This document shows positions 26,221 through 35,207 of a stretch of 64,000 nt of DNA, piece after piece. The position numbers were made by a program, and so were the translations under genes. Under the pieces are notes generated by a model that saw only the letters and a list, made by a program, of their open reading frames with translations, had not been told where the DNA came from and made no database searches. The number at the start of each line of letters is the position of its first letter. Positions within the stretch are counted from its first letter, which is position 1. Source of the DNA: Paraburkholderia silvatlantica (GTDB lineage Bacteria > Pseudomonadota > Gammaproteobacteria > Burkholderiales > Burkholderiaceae); the NCBI RefSeq assembly GCF_003096715.1, contig NZ_QEOL01000031.1, positions 41,810 to 105,809 on the forward strand. Reading direction: 5' to 3'.

Positions 26221-27159
26221 TCATTCGAGATTCTGGACCTGCTCGCGCATCTGCTCGATGAGCAGCTTGAGCGTCATCGAGGCGTCCGCGAGTTCCTTCG
26301 CCGCCGCCTTCGAGCCAAGCGTGTTCGCTTCGCGGTTGAGCTCCTGCATCATGAAGTCGAGACGCTTGCCGACGCGGCCGCCCTTCTCGATCACGTGGCG
26401 CGTTTCGTTCAGGTGCGCCGTGAGGCGCGAGAGCTCTTCGGCGATGTCGATACGAATGCCATACATCGTCACTTCCTGGCGAATGCGCTCGGCGATTTCT
26501 TCGCGCGAAATGTTGCCGATGCTGCCGCCGTTGCCGTTGCTGTCCGGCGCGGCGATGCCGAGCGCTTCCTGCAGACGCTCGACGATCTTCTGCTGGTGCT
26601 TCGCGATCAGCTCCGGCACGAGCGGCGTGATGCGCGCGACGATCGCTTCCATTTCGGTCACGTTCGCAAGCAGCATGTTGGCGAGCTGCGCGCCTTCGCG
26701 AGCGCGCACTTCGATCAGGTCAGCGATGGCCTGCTTGCCGCAGCCGAGCACGGCGTCGCGCAGCACCTCGGCCGCGACGCCGCTTTCCGCCAGCACGCCG
26801 GGCCAGCGCAGGATCTCGCCCGTGCGCAGACGGCCCGACTCGGGAAACGCTTCGAGCACGGCGCGCTCGAGCCCGGCAAGCTGATCGAGCGCGTCGCGGT
26901 TGAGCGCGCCAGCGTTGGCGCCCTGCTCGCTCTTCTGGATGTTGATGCGGATGTCGACCTTGCCGCGCGAGAGCTTCGTCATCAGCATTTCGCGCAGCGT
27001 GGGCTCGCACACGCGCACGTCTTCGGGCATGCGGAAGTTCAGGTCGAGAAAGCGCGAATTCACCGTGCGCAATTCGACGGAAACGCTCGCGCCGCCCGTG
27101 CCCGAAGCCGCAGCAAGCTCGCGCGTGGCACTGGCATAGCCGGTCATGCTGTAAATCAT
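26221..27159 (-). CDS. yicC: YicC family protein (endoribonuclease-type)
   Basis: 312 residues. MIYSMTGYASATREL, NSRFLDLNFRMPEDVR and the C-terminal GKRLDFMMQELNREANTLGSKA (in parts) are signatures of YicC/YloC. E. coli YicC has been reported to be an endoribonuclease involved in small RNA turnover; that role here is by family. It is immediately upstream of gmk and diverges from rph, another RNA enzyme, with a 290-nt gap that should hold both promoters. Confidence 0.9.
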   Translation of the reverse strand: MIYSMTGYASATRELAAASGTGGASVSVELRTVNSRFLDLNFRMPEDVRVCEPTLREMLMTKLSRGKVDIRINIQKSEQGANAGALNRDALDQLAGLERAVLEAFPESGRLRTGEILRWPGVLAESGVAAEVLRDAVLGCGKQAIADLIEVRAREGAQLANMLLANVTEMEAIVARITPLVPELIAKHQQKIVERLQEALGIAAPDSNGNGGSIGNISREEIAERIRQEVTMYGIRIDIAEELSRLTAHLNETRHVIEKGGRVGKRLDFMMQELNREANTLGSKAAAKELADASMTLKLLIEQMREQVQNLE

Positions 27160-27451
27160 GGTTCGTCTCGCGAAGAAAGCCGTGGCATCGTGCGCAGGGC
27201 GCGCGGGTCACGGCGAGGAAATCGAGGCGCCCGGCGTGTTGTCGCGAATGGACGAAAAGCGCGGGGCGGAGAAATCGCATTATCCCATTTTTGAAGGCGC
27301 GCCTTCGCAAGAGCGGGCCGCACGTCGCGTCTGGCTGGGGCGGCCCCCTTTTTCCCTTCCTGCCGCCTTCCGGCCGCGCCCCTCGCGTGGCGCGCGGAGG
27401 CGGTAAAATCACGGCTTCCCCTTTCCTCTCGTGCCCTCGCGCACCTTCACG

Positions 27452-28192
27452 ATGACCCAATCCATCCAGCGCCCCTCCGGCCGCGCCGCCGACCGGCTTC
27501 GCGACGTCCGCATCACCCGCAACTACACGAAGTACGCCGAAGGATCGGTCCTCGTCGAGTTCGGCGACACGAAGGTGTTGTGCACCGCAAGCGTGTCCGA
27601 AAGCGTGCCGCCGTTCCTGCGCGACAAGGGCCAGGGTTGGCTCACCGCCGAATACGGCATGCTGCCGCGCGCCACGCACACGCGCAGCGACCGCGAAGCC
27701 GCGCGCGGCAAGCAAACGGGCCGTACGCAGGAAATCCAGCGCCTGATCGGCCGCGCGATGCGCGCGGTGTTCGACCTCGAGGCGCTCGGTGCGCGCACCA
27801 TCAACCTCGATTGCGACGTGCTGCAAGCCGATGGCGGCACACGCACGGCAAGCATCACGGGCGCGTTCGTGGCGGCCCACGACGCCGTCTCGAAGCTGCT
27901 GGCCACGGGCCGCATCGAACGCTCGCCGATCTCCGACTACGTGGCCGCGATCTCGGTCGGCGTGTACGAAGGCGTGCCCGTGCTCGACCTCGACTATGAC
28001 GAAGACTCGCAGTGCGACACCGACATGAACGTCGTCATGACGGGCTCGGGCGGCATGGTCGAAGTCCAGGGCACGGCGGAAGGCACGCCGTTCTCGCGTG
28101 AAGAACTGAATGCGCTGCTCGATCTGGCGCAAAGCGGCATCCGCTCGCTGATCGAAAAGCAGAAGGCCGCGCTGGAGATCTCGCATGGCTGA
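27452..28192 (+). CDS. rph: Ribonuclease PH
   Basis: Phosphorolytic 3'-5' exoribonuclease that trims tRNA 3' ends. 246 residues, usual length. The start MTQSIQRPSGRAADRLRDV, the phosphate-binding tract GMLPRATHTRSDREA with its GRTQEIQRLIGRA continuation, and DCDVLQADGGTRTA are conserved. The stop overlaps the rdgB start by 8 nt, so the two are co-translated. It diverges from yicC. Confidence 0.95.
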   Translation: MTQSIQRPSGRAADRLRDVRITRNYTKYAEGSVLVEFGDTKVLCTASVSESVPPFLRDKGQGWLTAEYGMLPRATHTRSDREAARGKQTGRTQEIQRLIGRAMRAVFDLEALGARTINLDCDVLQADGGTRTASITGAFVAAHDAVSKLLATGRIERSPISDYVAAISVGVYEGVPVLDLDYDEDSQCDTDMNVVMTGSGGMVEVQGTAEGTPFSREELNALLDLAQSGIRSLIEKQKAALEISHG

Positions 28193-28832
28193 CCGGCAGC
28201 CGGCTTCGGCGGCACAAACCCCGGCTCGCGCGCTCTCGCGCGTCGTGCTCGCCTCGAACAACGCAGGCAAGCTGCGCGAGTTCGCGGCGCTCTTCGGCGC
28301 GGCCGGGATCGAACTCGTGCCGCAAGGCGCGCTGAACGTGCCCGAAGCCGAAGAGCCGCATCCCACCTTCGTGGAGAACGCGCTCGCCAAGGCACGCCAT
28401 GCGGCGAAGCTCACGGGCCTGCCCGCGCTCGCCGACGACTCGGGCCTGTGCGTGCGCGCGCTGCGCGGCGCGCCGGGCGTGTATTCGGCGCGTTACGCGC
28501 AGCTCGCGGGCGGCGAGAAGAGCGACGCAGCGAACAACGCGCTGCTCGTCGCGAACCTGAAAGGTCACACGGATCGCCGCGGCTACTACTACTGCGTGCT
28601 CGCGCTCGTGCGCCATGCCGACGACCCCGAGCCGCTCATCGCCGAAGGCCGCTGGCACGGCGTGGTGCTCGACGCGCCGCGCGGCGACAACGGCTTCGGT
28701 TACGACCCTTACTTCTACGTTCCGGAGTTCGAGGCCACGGCCGCCGAGCTCGATCCGGCGCTCAAGAACGCGTCCAGCCATCGCGCAATCGCCCTGCGCC
28801 AACTGCTCGCACGACTCGAGGAGGAAGCGTGA
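28185..28832 (+). CDS. rdgB: XTP/dITP diphosphatase (RdgB/HAM1 family)
   Basis: Removes non-canonical purine nucleoside triphosphates (dITP, XTP) from the pool. 215 residues with the signature VLASNNAGKLREF, the ADDSGLCVRAL block with catalytic aspartate, GAPGVYSARYA and GDNGFGYDPYFYVPE. Overlaps rph and hemW at its ends, giving a tight three-gene operon (rph-rdgB-hemW). Confidence 0.95.
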   Translation: MADRQPASAAQTPARALSRVVLASNNAGKLREFAALFGAAGIELVPQGALNVPEAEEPHPTFVENALAKARHAAKLTGLPALADDSGLCVRALRGAPGVYSARYAQLAGGEKSDAANNALLVANLKGHTDRRGYYYCVLALVRHADDPEPLIAEGRWHGVVLDAPRGDNGFGYDPYFYVPEFEATAAELDPALKNASSHRAIALRQLLARLEEEA

Positions 28833-30046
28833 GCCAGCAGCATCGAATTGGCGTCGACGTGGTCCAGTCGTTCACGATGCCTGGCAGCATTCGCCTCACT
28901 TCGCTGCCACCGCTTGCGCTCTACGTGCATTTTCCGTGGTGCGTGCGCAAGTGCCCGTATTGCGATTTCAACTCGCATGAATGGAAGGGCGAGCGCTTCC
29001 CCGAAGACGATTACCTCGACGCGCTGCGCGCCGATCTCGAGCAGGCGTTGCCGCTCGTCTGGGGCCGCCAGGTGCATACCGTGTTCATCGGCGGGGGGAC
29101 GCCCAGCCTGCTCTCCGCTGCGGGTCTCGATCGACTGCTTTCGGACGTGCGCGCCCTGCTGCCGCTCGACGCCGACGCCGAGATCACGCTCGAAGCGAAC
29201 CCCGGCACGTTCGAAGCCGCGAAGTTCGCGCAGTTCCGCGCGAGCGGCGTGAACCGGCTCTCGGTGGGCATCCAGAGTTTCAACGAGGCGCATCTGAAGG
29301 CGCTCGGACGCATTCACGACGCGGCGCAGGCACGCCATGCGGTCGAAGTCGCGGCGAAGACTTTCGACAATTTCAACCTCGACCTGATGTTCGCGCTGCC
29401 GCAGCAGACGCTCGCCGAATGCCAGGCCGACATCGAGACGGCGCTCTCGTTCAAGCCGCCGCATCTGTCGCTGTATCACCTGACGCTCGAACCGAATACG
29501 TTGTTCGCCAAATTTCCGCCTGCCCTGCCCGACGACGACCAGTCCGCCGATATGCAGGACTGGATTCACGAGCGCACGTCGGGCGCGGGATACGGACGCT
29601 ATGAGGTTTCGGCTTACGCACAGCCGGATCGCCAATGCCGGCACAACCTCAACTACTGGCGCTTCGGCGACTATCTCGGGATCGGCGCCGGCGCGCATAC
29701 GAAGCTCTCGTTTCCGAACCGCATCGTGCGCCAGGCGCGCTACAAGCATCCGGCGACCTTTATCGAACAGGCGCGAGCGGGCACGCCGGTCCAGGAAGAG
29801 CACGAAGTCAGCGCGCGCGATTTGCCGTTCGAGTTCATGCTCAACGCGCTGCGGCTCGTGGAAGGGTTTCCGGTGCATCGTTTCATCGAACGCACGGGCT
29901 TGCCGATCACGACGATCGAACCGGCGCTGCAGGAAGCCGAGCGGCGCGAGCTCATCACGCGCGACTACGAAAAGATCGCGCCGACCGAGTTGGGGCAGCG
30001 CTTCCTGAACGACTTGCAGGCGCTGTTCCTCAAAGACCCGCACTGA
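28829..30046 (+). CDS. hemW: Radical SAM heme chaperone HemW
   Basis: 405 residues. The radical SAM cluster motif is FPWCVRKCPYCDFNSH (CxxxCxxC), with GGGTPSLL and SVGIQSFNEAHLKALGR following, as in HemW (formerly called coproporphyrinogen III oxidase-like); the extra HemW cysteine after CxxxCxxC is not present in the FNSHEWKG stretch as I read it, as usual for family members with C-Y-C-D-F. The GTG start at 28829 is favoured because GAGGAGGAAGC precedes it and it overlaps the rdgB stop; an ATG 16 codons on is the alternative. Confidence 0.9.
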   Translation: MSQQHRIGVDVVQSFTMPGSIRLTSLPPLALYVHFPWCVRKCPYCDFNSHEWKGERFPEDDYLDALRADLEQALPLVWGRQVHTVFIGGGTPSLLSAAGLDRLLSDVRALLPLDADAEITLEANPGTFEAAKFAQFRASGVNRLSVGIQSFNEAHLKALGRIHDAAQARHAVEVAAKTFDNFNLDLMFALPQQTLAECQADIETALSFKPPHLSLYHLTLEPNTLFAKFPPALPDDDQSADMQDWIHERTSGAGYGRYEVSAYAQPDRQCRHNLNYWRFGDYLGIGAGAHTKLSFPNRIVRQARYKHPATFIEQARAGTPVQEEHEVSARDLPFEFMLNALRLVEGFPVHRFIERTGLPITTIEPALQEAERRELITRDYEKIAPTELGQRFLNDLQALFLKDPH

Positions 30047-30111
30047 GGCCGACGCAGATCGATTGGGCGACTGCCGCCGCGTGTGCGTTTCGGGTTACAA
30101 TGCGCGGCTCC

Positions 30112-30201
30112 GGAGGTGTGGCAGAGTGGTTGAATGCACCGGTCTTGAAAACCGGCGAAGGGGTAACCCTTCCGTGAGTTCGAATCTCACCGCCTCCGCC
30201 A
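30112..30201 (+). tRNA. tRNA-Ser (anticodon UGA)
   Basis: A 90-nt class II tRNA with long variable arm and encoded CCA. Acceptor GGAGGTG pairs with CGCCTCC (one wobble pair); anticodon loop TCTTGAAAA gives TGA; T-loop GTTCGAATCTC is normal. Confidence 0.95.
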
Positions 30202-30509
30202 ATTCTTGAAGCCTGGCGCGTCTGCGCGCCAGCGTGTCGTCAAGGTCCCGGCCGTCAGGCCGAAACGCCACTGATCAACGAGATACCGCCCCTGCGCCAC
30301 GCGAGAATGCGTGGTCAACATCGGATCGCGAATAATCAGGACTGCAAGGTATTTTGCGCTGACAGATCGTGCTCGCGCAGAGCACATCGACATTCCCACC
30401 TCGATTAAAGGGTCAAGTTCAAAGATCACCTCGGCAAATGGCACCCAATTCACTAGGTGAAAACCCTAATCATGAGGTAAAATCCCACCCATTGATGGGA
30501 AAGATTGCC
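30202..30509 (+). other. Intergenic region after tRNA-Ser(UGA)
   Basis: About 300 nt. CTGGCGCG-TCTG-CGCGCCAG at 30213-30232 is a strong hairpin just after the tRNA but lacks a T-run, so it may be a processing or weak termination signal. Beyond it I see no gene; the last 100 nt are AT-richer and may carry the promoter of the small membrane protein. Confidence 0.4.
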
Positions 30510-30722
30510 ATGCCGCACCAATACCAGCTGCTCGAAAAATTCGCGTTTTCGCTCGTCGTCCTGTTCGCCGTGATGTGCTCCAGCTACATCGCGTGGGAAA
30601 GCTCGCCCAATCTGCGTGACAACTTCCAGGTCGGCAAGGAACTGTTCCTGAAGAGCGGCGAATACTCGTACGCCTGTGCAACGACCGCCTCCGATCCCTG
30701 CGCGCAGTTCCCGGTCGAATAA
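30510..30722 (+). CDS. Small single-pass membrane protein
   Basis: 70 residues, starting MPHQYQLLEKFAFSLVVLF, with one membrane helix (about residues 10-29), then a polar tail with two cysteines and a Pro-rich end. The start is uncertain: ATG 30510 has GGGAAAG upstream, while an in-frame ATG at 30495 would add five residues without a better site. No family recognised. Confidence 0.5.
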   Translation: MPHQYQLLEKFAFSLVVLFAVMCSSYIAWESSPNLRDNFQVGKELFLKSGEYSYACATTASDPCAQFPVE

Positions 30723-30839
30723 GCAGCCTGAGCATCTCGCCGTTTCGCACGTCCCGTGAACGACACGGGACAGTTCTGATTGCTTCCTGCTGCGTATCGT
30801 CTAAGCTCGATTCAGGTTCCGCTTCCGAGCTTGCTCGAC

Positions 30840-31361
30840 ATGCTCATCCGCGTCCAGTGGTCCTGCGGTTCATCCGCACCTCGCGCCTCCCTCGCACGGC
30901 GCCTCGGTCTGGTTTTGCTGTTCGCGATGCTCGGGTGCCTCGGCGCCTGCACGATCACGCCGCCGCCCAGACCGCTCCTCGTCATTCCCCCCGCGGCGAT
31001 CAACAGCGTCACACTCGACGACTATCGCAACACGGTCGCGAAACACATCGTCGAGCACAACCCGTCCTACGTTCTGCATGGCGCGCCACAGGCCATGCTG
31101 CGCTCGCTCGTGGTCGTCTCGTTCACGGTCAATCGCAATGGCCAGATCGTGAAGTCGTCGGTTTACCGGACCAACGGCGACGACGAAGCCGAAGCCACCG
31201 CCCTCGCAACATTGCGCCGTGCCGCGCCGCTGCCGCCGCCGCCGGGCGGCCTGCTGAATTCCGCCGGCCAGCTCGAGATGTTCGAGGACTGGCTCTTCAA
31301 CGACAACGGCAAGTTCCAGTTGCGCACGCTCGCCTCGCCCCAGGCGCAGAACTACCAGTGA
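30840..31361 (+). CDS. TonB C-terminal-domain-like lipoprotein
   Basis: 173 residues from ATG 30840. A lipoprotein signal (RRLGLVLLFAMLGCLGAC, lipidated Cys in LGAC) is followed by a short Pro-rich linker and a domain resembling the TonB C-terminal fold: VVVSFTVNRNGQIVKSSVYRTNGDDEAEATALATLRRAAPLPPPP, given here as recognised in parts (FTVNRNGQI and LRRAAPLPPPP). No energy-transducing N-terminal helix is present, so it is not a classic TonB. No strong ribosome-binding site; an upstream TTG at 30780 is possible. Confidence 0.65.
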   Translation: MLIRVQWSCGSSAPRASLARRLGLVLLFAMLGCLGACTITPPPRPLLVIPPAAINSVTLDDYRNTVAKHIVEHNPSYVLHGAPQAMLRSLVVVSFTVNRNGQIVKSSVYRTNGDDEAEATALATLRRAAPLPPPPGGLLNSAGQLEMFEDWLFNDNGKFQLRTLASPQAQNYQ

Positions 31362-31412
31362 CCAAGGCCCTTCGCGCCGATGCCTGACGCGCGCGAGCCT
31401 GCTTGGCCCGCC

Positions 31413-31442
31413 TTGCTGCACGGCGCGCACGGTCGTTATAAT
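31413..31442 (+). promoter_or_regulatory. Promoter candidate for the MHS transporter
   Basis: TTGCTG (31413-31418) and TATAAT (31437-31442) with an 18-nt spacer, about 300 nt before the transporter start. The 31362-31749 gap holds no convincing gene, so a long 5' leader is implied if this promoter is used. Confidence 0.45.
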
Positions 31443-31749
31443 TTTCCGCTATCCCCAGCCGGCACCCGCCGGCCACGCCTGTCGCCACGCGCCATCCGCG
31501 CCGCCGCGCGAGGCTTCGACCGCGCTTTCGCTCTTTTGCGCCTATCGGCGCGCGCTCCGGCCGGTCAGGAATCAACGCGCACGGCTCGCGCCGGGCGATG
31601 CATACTGGCGACGCGTCGCCGCCTGACGGACGCTGCCGCAGCGTCGAGCGCCAACTATGCGCCCCGCCACGTTTCGAGCCTGAACAAAGACGCCCGCGCA
31701 AGCCTCGCAAGACCCAGCGCAAGCGCGTCACAACGACTGGAGACCCTGG

Positions 31750-33066
31750 ATGTCCACCTCACCCATTTCGCCCGCGCGCGCCGATCAGGCAGACGCAGCG
31801 AAGCAGCAAAGCACCGCGCGCGTGATCTTTGCGAGCTTTATCGGTACCGCAATCGAGTTCTACGACTTCTATGTGTACGCAACGGCCGCCGCGCTCGTGA
31901 TCGGCCCCGTGTTCTTCCCGCACGGTTCGGCCACGGCGCAGGCGCTCTCGGCGTTCGTCACCTTCGGCATCGCGTTCGTCGCGCGGCCGATCGGCTCGTT
32001 CATCTTCGGCCACTTCGGCGACCGTATCGGCCGTAAATCGACGCTGGTGGCGTCGCTGCTCGTCATGGGCCTCTCCACCACGCTGATCGGCTTCCTGCCC
32101 GGCTATGACGCGATCGGCAGCCTCGCGCCGATCCTGCTGTGCATCCTGCGCTTCGGCCAGGGCATCGGCCTCGGCGGCGAATGGGGCGGCGCCGCTCTTC
32201 TCGCGACGGAATACGCGCCGCAAGGCAAGCGCGGCTGGTTCGGCATGTTCCCGCAGCTCGGGCCGTCGGTGGGCTTCCTTGCCTCGAACGGCCTTTTCTT
32301 CGGCCTCGCCTCGACGCTCTCCGACCAGCAGTTCCGCGACTGGGGCTGGCGCGTGCCGTTCATCGTCTCGGCGGTGCTCGTCGCGCTCGGTCTGTACGTG
32401 CGCCTGAAGATCGCCGAAACGCCCGCCTTCAAGGCCGCCGTCGAGCGCGAGGAACGCGTCAAGGTGCCGGTCGCGACGCTGCTCTCGCAGTACTGGTGGC
32501 CGACGCTGCTCGGCGCCCTCGCCATGGTCGTGTGCTACACGCTCTTCTATAACGCCACGGTGTTCTCGCTCTCGCACGGCGTGACGGCGCTGCACATTCC
32601 GCGCCCGACCTTCCTTGGCATGCTGTGCATCGCGGTGGTGTTCATGGGCATCGCCACGCCGATCTCGGCCTGGCTTTCCGACCGCTTCGGCCGCAAGCCC
32701 GTGCTGATCGTCGGCTGCATTCTGGCGATTCTCTCGGGCTTCACGATGGAGCCGCTGCTCGGCAGCGGTGCGACGCCGCTCGTGTTGCTCTTCCTCGTGA
32801 TCCAGCTGTTCCTGATGGGCGCCACGTTCGCGCCGATGGGCGCGCTGTTGCCCGAGCTGTTCCCGACCAGCGTGCGCTATACAGGCGCGGGCGTGGCGTA
32901 CAACCTGGGTGGCATTCTCGGCGCATCGGTCGCGCCGTATATCGCCCAGGTGCTGGCCGCGCGCGGCGGTCTCTCCTGGGTCGGCGCGTATGTGTCGATT
33001 GCCGCCTGCGTGAGCCTGTTCGGTGTCCTGTGCATGCGCGAAACGCGCCATACTTCGCTCTCGTAA
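31750..33066 (+). CDS. MFS transporter, metabolite:H+ symporter (MHS) family
   Basis: Inner-membrane transporter of 438 residues with about 12 hydrophobic segments. The start ARVIFASFIGTAIEFYDFY, the loop 2-3 motif GHFGDRIGRKS and the GQGIGLGGEWGGAALL stretch are typical of MHS proteins such as shikimate, citrate and betaine transporters. The substrate cannot be told. It is a single gene closed by a strong terminator. Confidence 0.9.
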   Translation: MSTSPISPARADQADAAKQQSTARVIFASFIGTAIEFYDFYVYATAAALVIGPVFFPHGSATAQALSAFVTFGIAFVARPIGSFIFGHFGDRIGRKSTLVASLLVMGLSTTLIGFLPGYDAIGSLAPILLCILRFGQGIGLGGEWGGAALLATEYAPQGKRGWFGMFPQLGPSVGFLASNGLFFGLASTLSDQQFRDWGWRVPFIVSAVLVALGLYVRLKIAETPAFKAAVEREERVKVPVATLLSQYWWPTLLGALAMVVCYTLFYNATVFSLSHGVTALHIPRPTFLGMLCIAVVFMGIATPISAWLSDRFGRKPVLIVGCILAILSGFTMEPLLGSGATPLVLLFLVIQLFLMGATFAPMGALLPELFPTSVRYTGAGVAYNLGGILGASVAPYIAQVLAARGGLSWVGAYVSIAACVSLFGVLCMRETRHTSLS

Positions 33067-33083
33067 CGCATCGCCTCATCAAC

Positions 33084-33122
33084 AAAAAAGCGCAGGTCGC
33101 CAGACGGCCTGCGCTTTTTTTA
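33084..33122 (+). terminator. Terminator after MHS transporter
   Basis: Stem AGCGCAGG / CCTGCGCT (33090-33097 with 33108-33115), followed by seven T, 18 nt after the stop. Confidence 0.85.
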
Positions 33123-33164
33123 CGCCTTTTTGATCGCTTTGGGTACGCGCGATGCGTGCCTATA

Positions 33165-33196
33165 CTCGAATCGACAAGCGCTCGAATCGACAAGCG
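33165..33196 (+). repeat. Tandem 16-bp direct repeat
   Basis: CTCGAATCGACAAGCG occurs twice head to tail (33165-33180, 33181-33196) in the leader of the small membrane protein gene. It may be a simple slippage duplication. Confidence 0.85.
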
Positions 33197-33223
33197 GAAA
33201 CCATCTCCCAGGGGGAGCCGACG

Positions 33224-33403
33224 ATGAACCTGCATCTGGGCAACGCCGACATTGTTCTGATCATCGCCCTCGCCCTGGGCATCTCGCTCCTGCTGGCGTT
33301 TCGACTGCGCACCTCGACCTGGCGTGCGGTATTGCTCGAAGCGCTGGCGGCGAATGCCGCGGCAATTGCCGCGGTTATCGCGCTCGAAATACTGCTCGCC
33401 TGA
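33224..33403 (+). CDS. Small hydrophobic membrane protein
   Basis: 59 residues with two probable membrane helices (IVLIIALALGISLLLAF and LLEALAANAAAIAAVIALEILL, separated by the basic turn RLRTSTWR). The start is supported by GGGGGAG 6 nt upstream. No family recognised; no operon partner. Confidence 0.6.
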   Translation: MNLHLGNADIVLIIALALGISLLLAFRLRTSTWRAVLLEALAANAAAIAAVIALEILLA

Positions 33404-33430
33404 ACGCCGTCATGCCGCGTCCGGCGGCGA

Positions 33431-33556
33431 TCAGCGATAGTAATAGCCGTGATGGTAGCCGCCGCCGTAGTAGCCGCCGGCCGGCACCACGACGCAGCCG
33501 CCCAGCGAAGCCGCGAGCAATGCGCCGGCGATGAGGGTAAGCGTCAATCGTTTCAC
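33431..33556 (-). CDS. Tiny Gly/Tyr-rich lipoprotein
   Basis: 41 residues from GTG 33556, with GGGAGAG as ribosome-binding site 6 nt upstream. The N-terminus is a lipoprotein signal (KRLTLTLIAGALLAASLGGC). The mature peptide of about 21 residues starts CVVVPAGG and continues with Tyr/Gly/His repeats. It resembles the second tiny lipoprotein at 35070-35180. Function unknown. Confidence 0.6.
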   Translation of the reverse strand: MKRLTLTLIAGALLAASLGGCVVVPAGGYYGGGYHHGYYYR

Positions 33557-33818
33557 AGTGGTCTCTCCCTTCAGGTCAGTGTCTGTGTCCGGCCATGCGA
33601 TGTCGGGCTGGACGGTTACGATTGAACACGACGGCGAAGGCGTGAGGCGTTGCAATTTGTAAGCGGCGGTGTGGCTCATGTAACAGCGTCGGCGCTCAAA
33701 GCCTTTTGCGTGCGCTGTCAGACGCGCGCCTGCAATACAAGCGCGACACTTTTAACAAGCTCGTAATGGGAAACTGCTGGGAAAGCACGCTGCAACGCGC
33801 GTGCCGGCCCGCGAAATC

Positions 33819-34826
33819 TCAAGCGGCGTGAACGCGCGATGACTGCGCAGACGCGCCGCCATGGCGCGCCGGGTAGATACGATCGACGGCATCGATCGCC
33901 ACCTGCACGGGCGGCACGTGACGACCGTCGCCAATCGAGATCGAGCGATTGGGCGCATGCACGCCGCTGTGCTCGGCGTCGGTCGAAACGAAGATCATCA
34001 CGGTCGGCTTGACGAGCGCGTGCGACAGATGCACGAAGCCCGTGTCGGTGCCGACCACGAGCGCGCAATCCTCGATGCGCTGTGCGACCTGGGAAACCGT
34101 GAGCCGAGGCAGCACCGTCGCGCCCGGAATCAGCGCTGCGATCTCGCGAGCCGTGGCGTGCTCGTTGTCGGAACCCCACGGCAGTTCGACGCGCAGGCCA
34201 CGCGCGATCAAGGCATTGCCCAGTTCGCCCCAATGCGCGACCGGCCACTTCTTCTCGTCTTTCGAAGTGGCGTGAAAGAGCAGCGCCGTGGGCGCTTCAG
34301 GCGCAGGCAGCGCGGTGCCGTCGCGCGGTACGCGCATCTGGAACTCGGGCGGCGTGTCGACCGTATAGCCGAGCGCCTCGCCGGCGCTGATGCGCAAGCC
34401 GTGCCACGCATTGCACTTCGGACGCGGCCCGAAACGGCCGTTGTATGCGAAGGCCGCGCCGCGCTCGCCGAGGTCCTGCGAGAGATAGCCGAAGCGGCGC
34501 CGCCCGCGCGCGAGAAACGCGATGATCGCGCTCTTGTACACACCGTGAATGTCGACGATAGCGTCGTAGCGGTACGCGCGCAGTTCCGCAATCGACGCCC
34601 AGATCGCCTTGAAGTCGCTCCAGCGGCGCGCCTTCTTGAAGCGCCGCAGCGGCGCGCAGAGCACGCGGTCGACGCCGGCGTTCCAGCGCACGATATCGGC
34701 AAAGGCCTCGTCCGCGGCCCAATCGACCTTGACTCCGGGGAAGGCGCGCTGCACGTCGGCCACGACCGGGAGCGCCTCGACGATATCGCCGAGAGAAGTC
34801 ACTTTGACAATCAAAACTCGTTTCAT
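33819..34826 (-). CDS. waaC: Lipopolysaccharide heptosyltransferase I
   Basis: GT9-family glycosyltransferase adding the first heptose to Kdo in the LPS inner core, at the cytoplasmic face of the inner membrane. 335 residues. MKRVLIVKVTSLGDIVEALPV with the acceptor-site aspartate, WAADEAFADIV, VDIHGVYKSA, HATSKDEKKWP and the ADP-heptose site VGTDTGFVHLSHAL are characteristic. ATG 34826 begins the conserved region; the frame is open upstream. It stands apart from other LPS genes here. Confidence 0.9.
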   Translation of the reverse strand: MKRVLIVKVTSLGDIVEALPVVADVQRAFPGVKVDWAADEAFADIVRWNAGVDRVLCAPLRRFKKARRWSDFKAIWASIAELRAYRYDAIVDIHGVYKSAIIAFLARGRRRFGYLSQDLGERGAAFAYNGRFGPRPKCNAWHGLRISAGEALGYTVDTPPEFQMRVPRDGTALPAPEAPTALLFHATSKDEKKWPVAHWGELGNALIARGLRVELPWGSDNEHATAREIAALIPGATVLPRLTVSQVAQRIEDCALVVGTDTGFVHLSHALVKPTVMIFVSTDAEHSGVHAPNRSISIGDGRHVPPVQVAIDAVDRIYPARHGGASAQSSRVHAA

Positions 34827-34986
34827 TGTGCTGCGGACCGCAGGGCCCAATATTCCAGTCTTCAAGGGATTTGCAGAGATTTTAGCGGACGAACCCTTGC
34901 ATCGGCCGGCGAACGGGCGAGCCACGATGAGCGAAATCTGTCCCTTTGTTACAGGGTCCTCGTGCTGCATCGACAATGTATGCTGC

Positions 34987-35026
34987 AAAAGGCGCCGGGC
35001 CCGACACGCCAATACGCGTCGGGCCC
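34987..35026 (-). terminator. Minus-strand hairpin, probable terminator of the tiny lipoprotein gene
   Basis: GGGCCCGAC-N12-GTCGGGCCC (34997-35026) is a perfect 9-bp inverted repeat; on the minus strand it is followed by GGCGCC and then TTTT. It lies 44 nt after the lipoprotein stop. Confidence 0.55.
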
Positions 35027-35069
35027 GATCGGGACGATCCGTCGAGGGATCAATAAAAGCGGTCAACGA

Positions 35070-35180
35070 CTAGTAGACGACAACCGGTGCGGGTCTCACG
35101 TACATGGGCCGCGCCGGCACGACGATGCAGCCCGCCAGCGTAAGCGCAAGCACAGCCGCCGCGAGCAGTTTTTGACTCAT
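35070..35180 (-). CDS. Tiny lipoprotein
   Basis: 36 residues, MSQKLLAAAVLALTLAGC followed by IVVPARPMYVRPAPVVVY. The lipobox LAGC puts the lipidated cysteine at residue 18 and leaves a mature peptide of 19 residues. GAGGAGA precedes the ATG with good spacing. It lies 27 nt after the YXWGXW protein gene on the same strand, so the two may be co-transcribed. Function unknown. Confidence 0.55.
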   Translation of the reverse strand: MSQKLLAAAVLALTLAGCIVVPARPMYVRPAPVVVY

Positions 35181-35207
35181 GCCGGGGCTCTCCTCAGGCT
35201 TGAAAGA

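Noticed and set aside
31380..32036. A 218-residue frame spanning the leader and start of the MHS transporter
   Set aside because: Its second half overlaps the transporter in another phase and its first half has no coding character.
33165..33196. Tandem 16-bp repeat as a regulator-binding array
   Set aside because: Only two copies, no symmetry, and compatible with a slippage duplication; listed as a repeat only.
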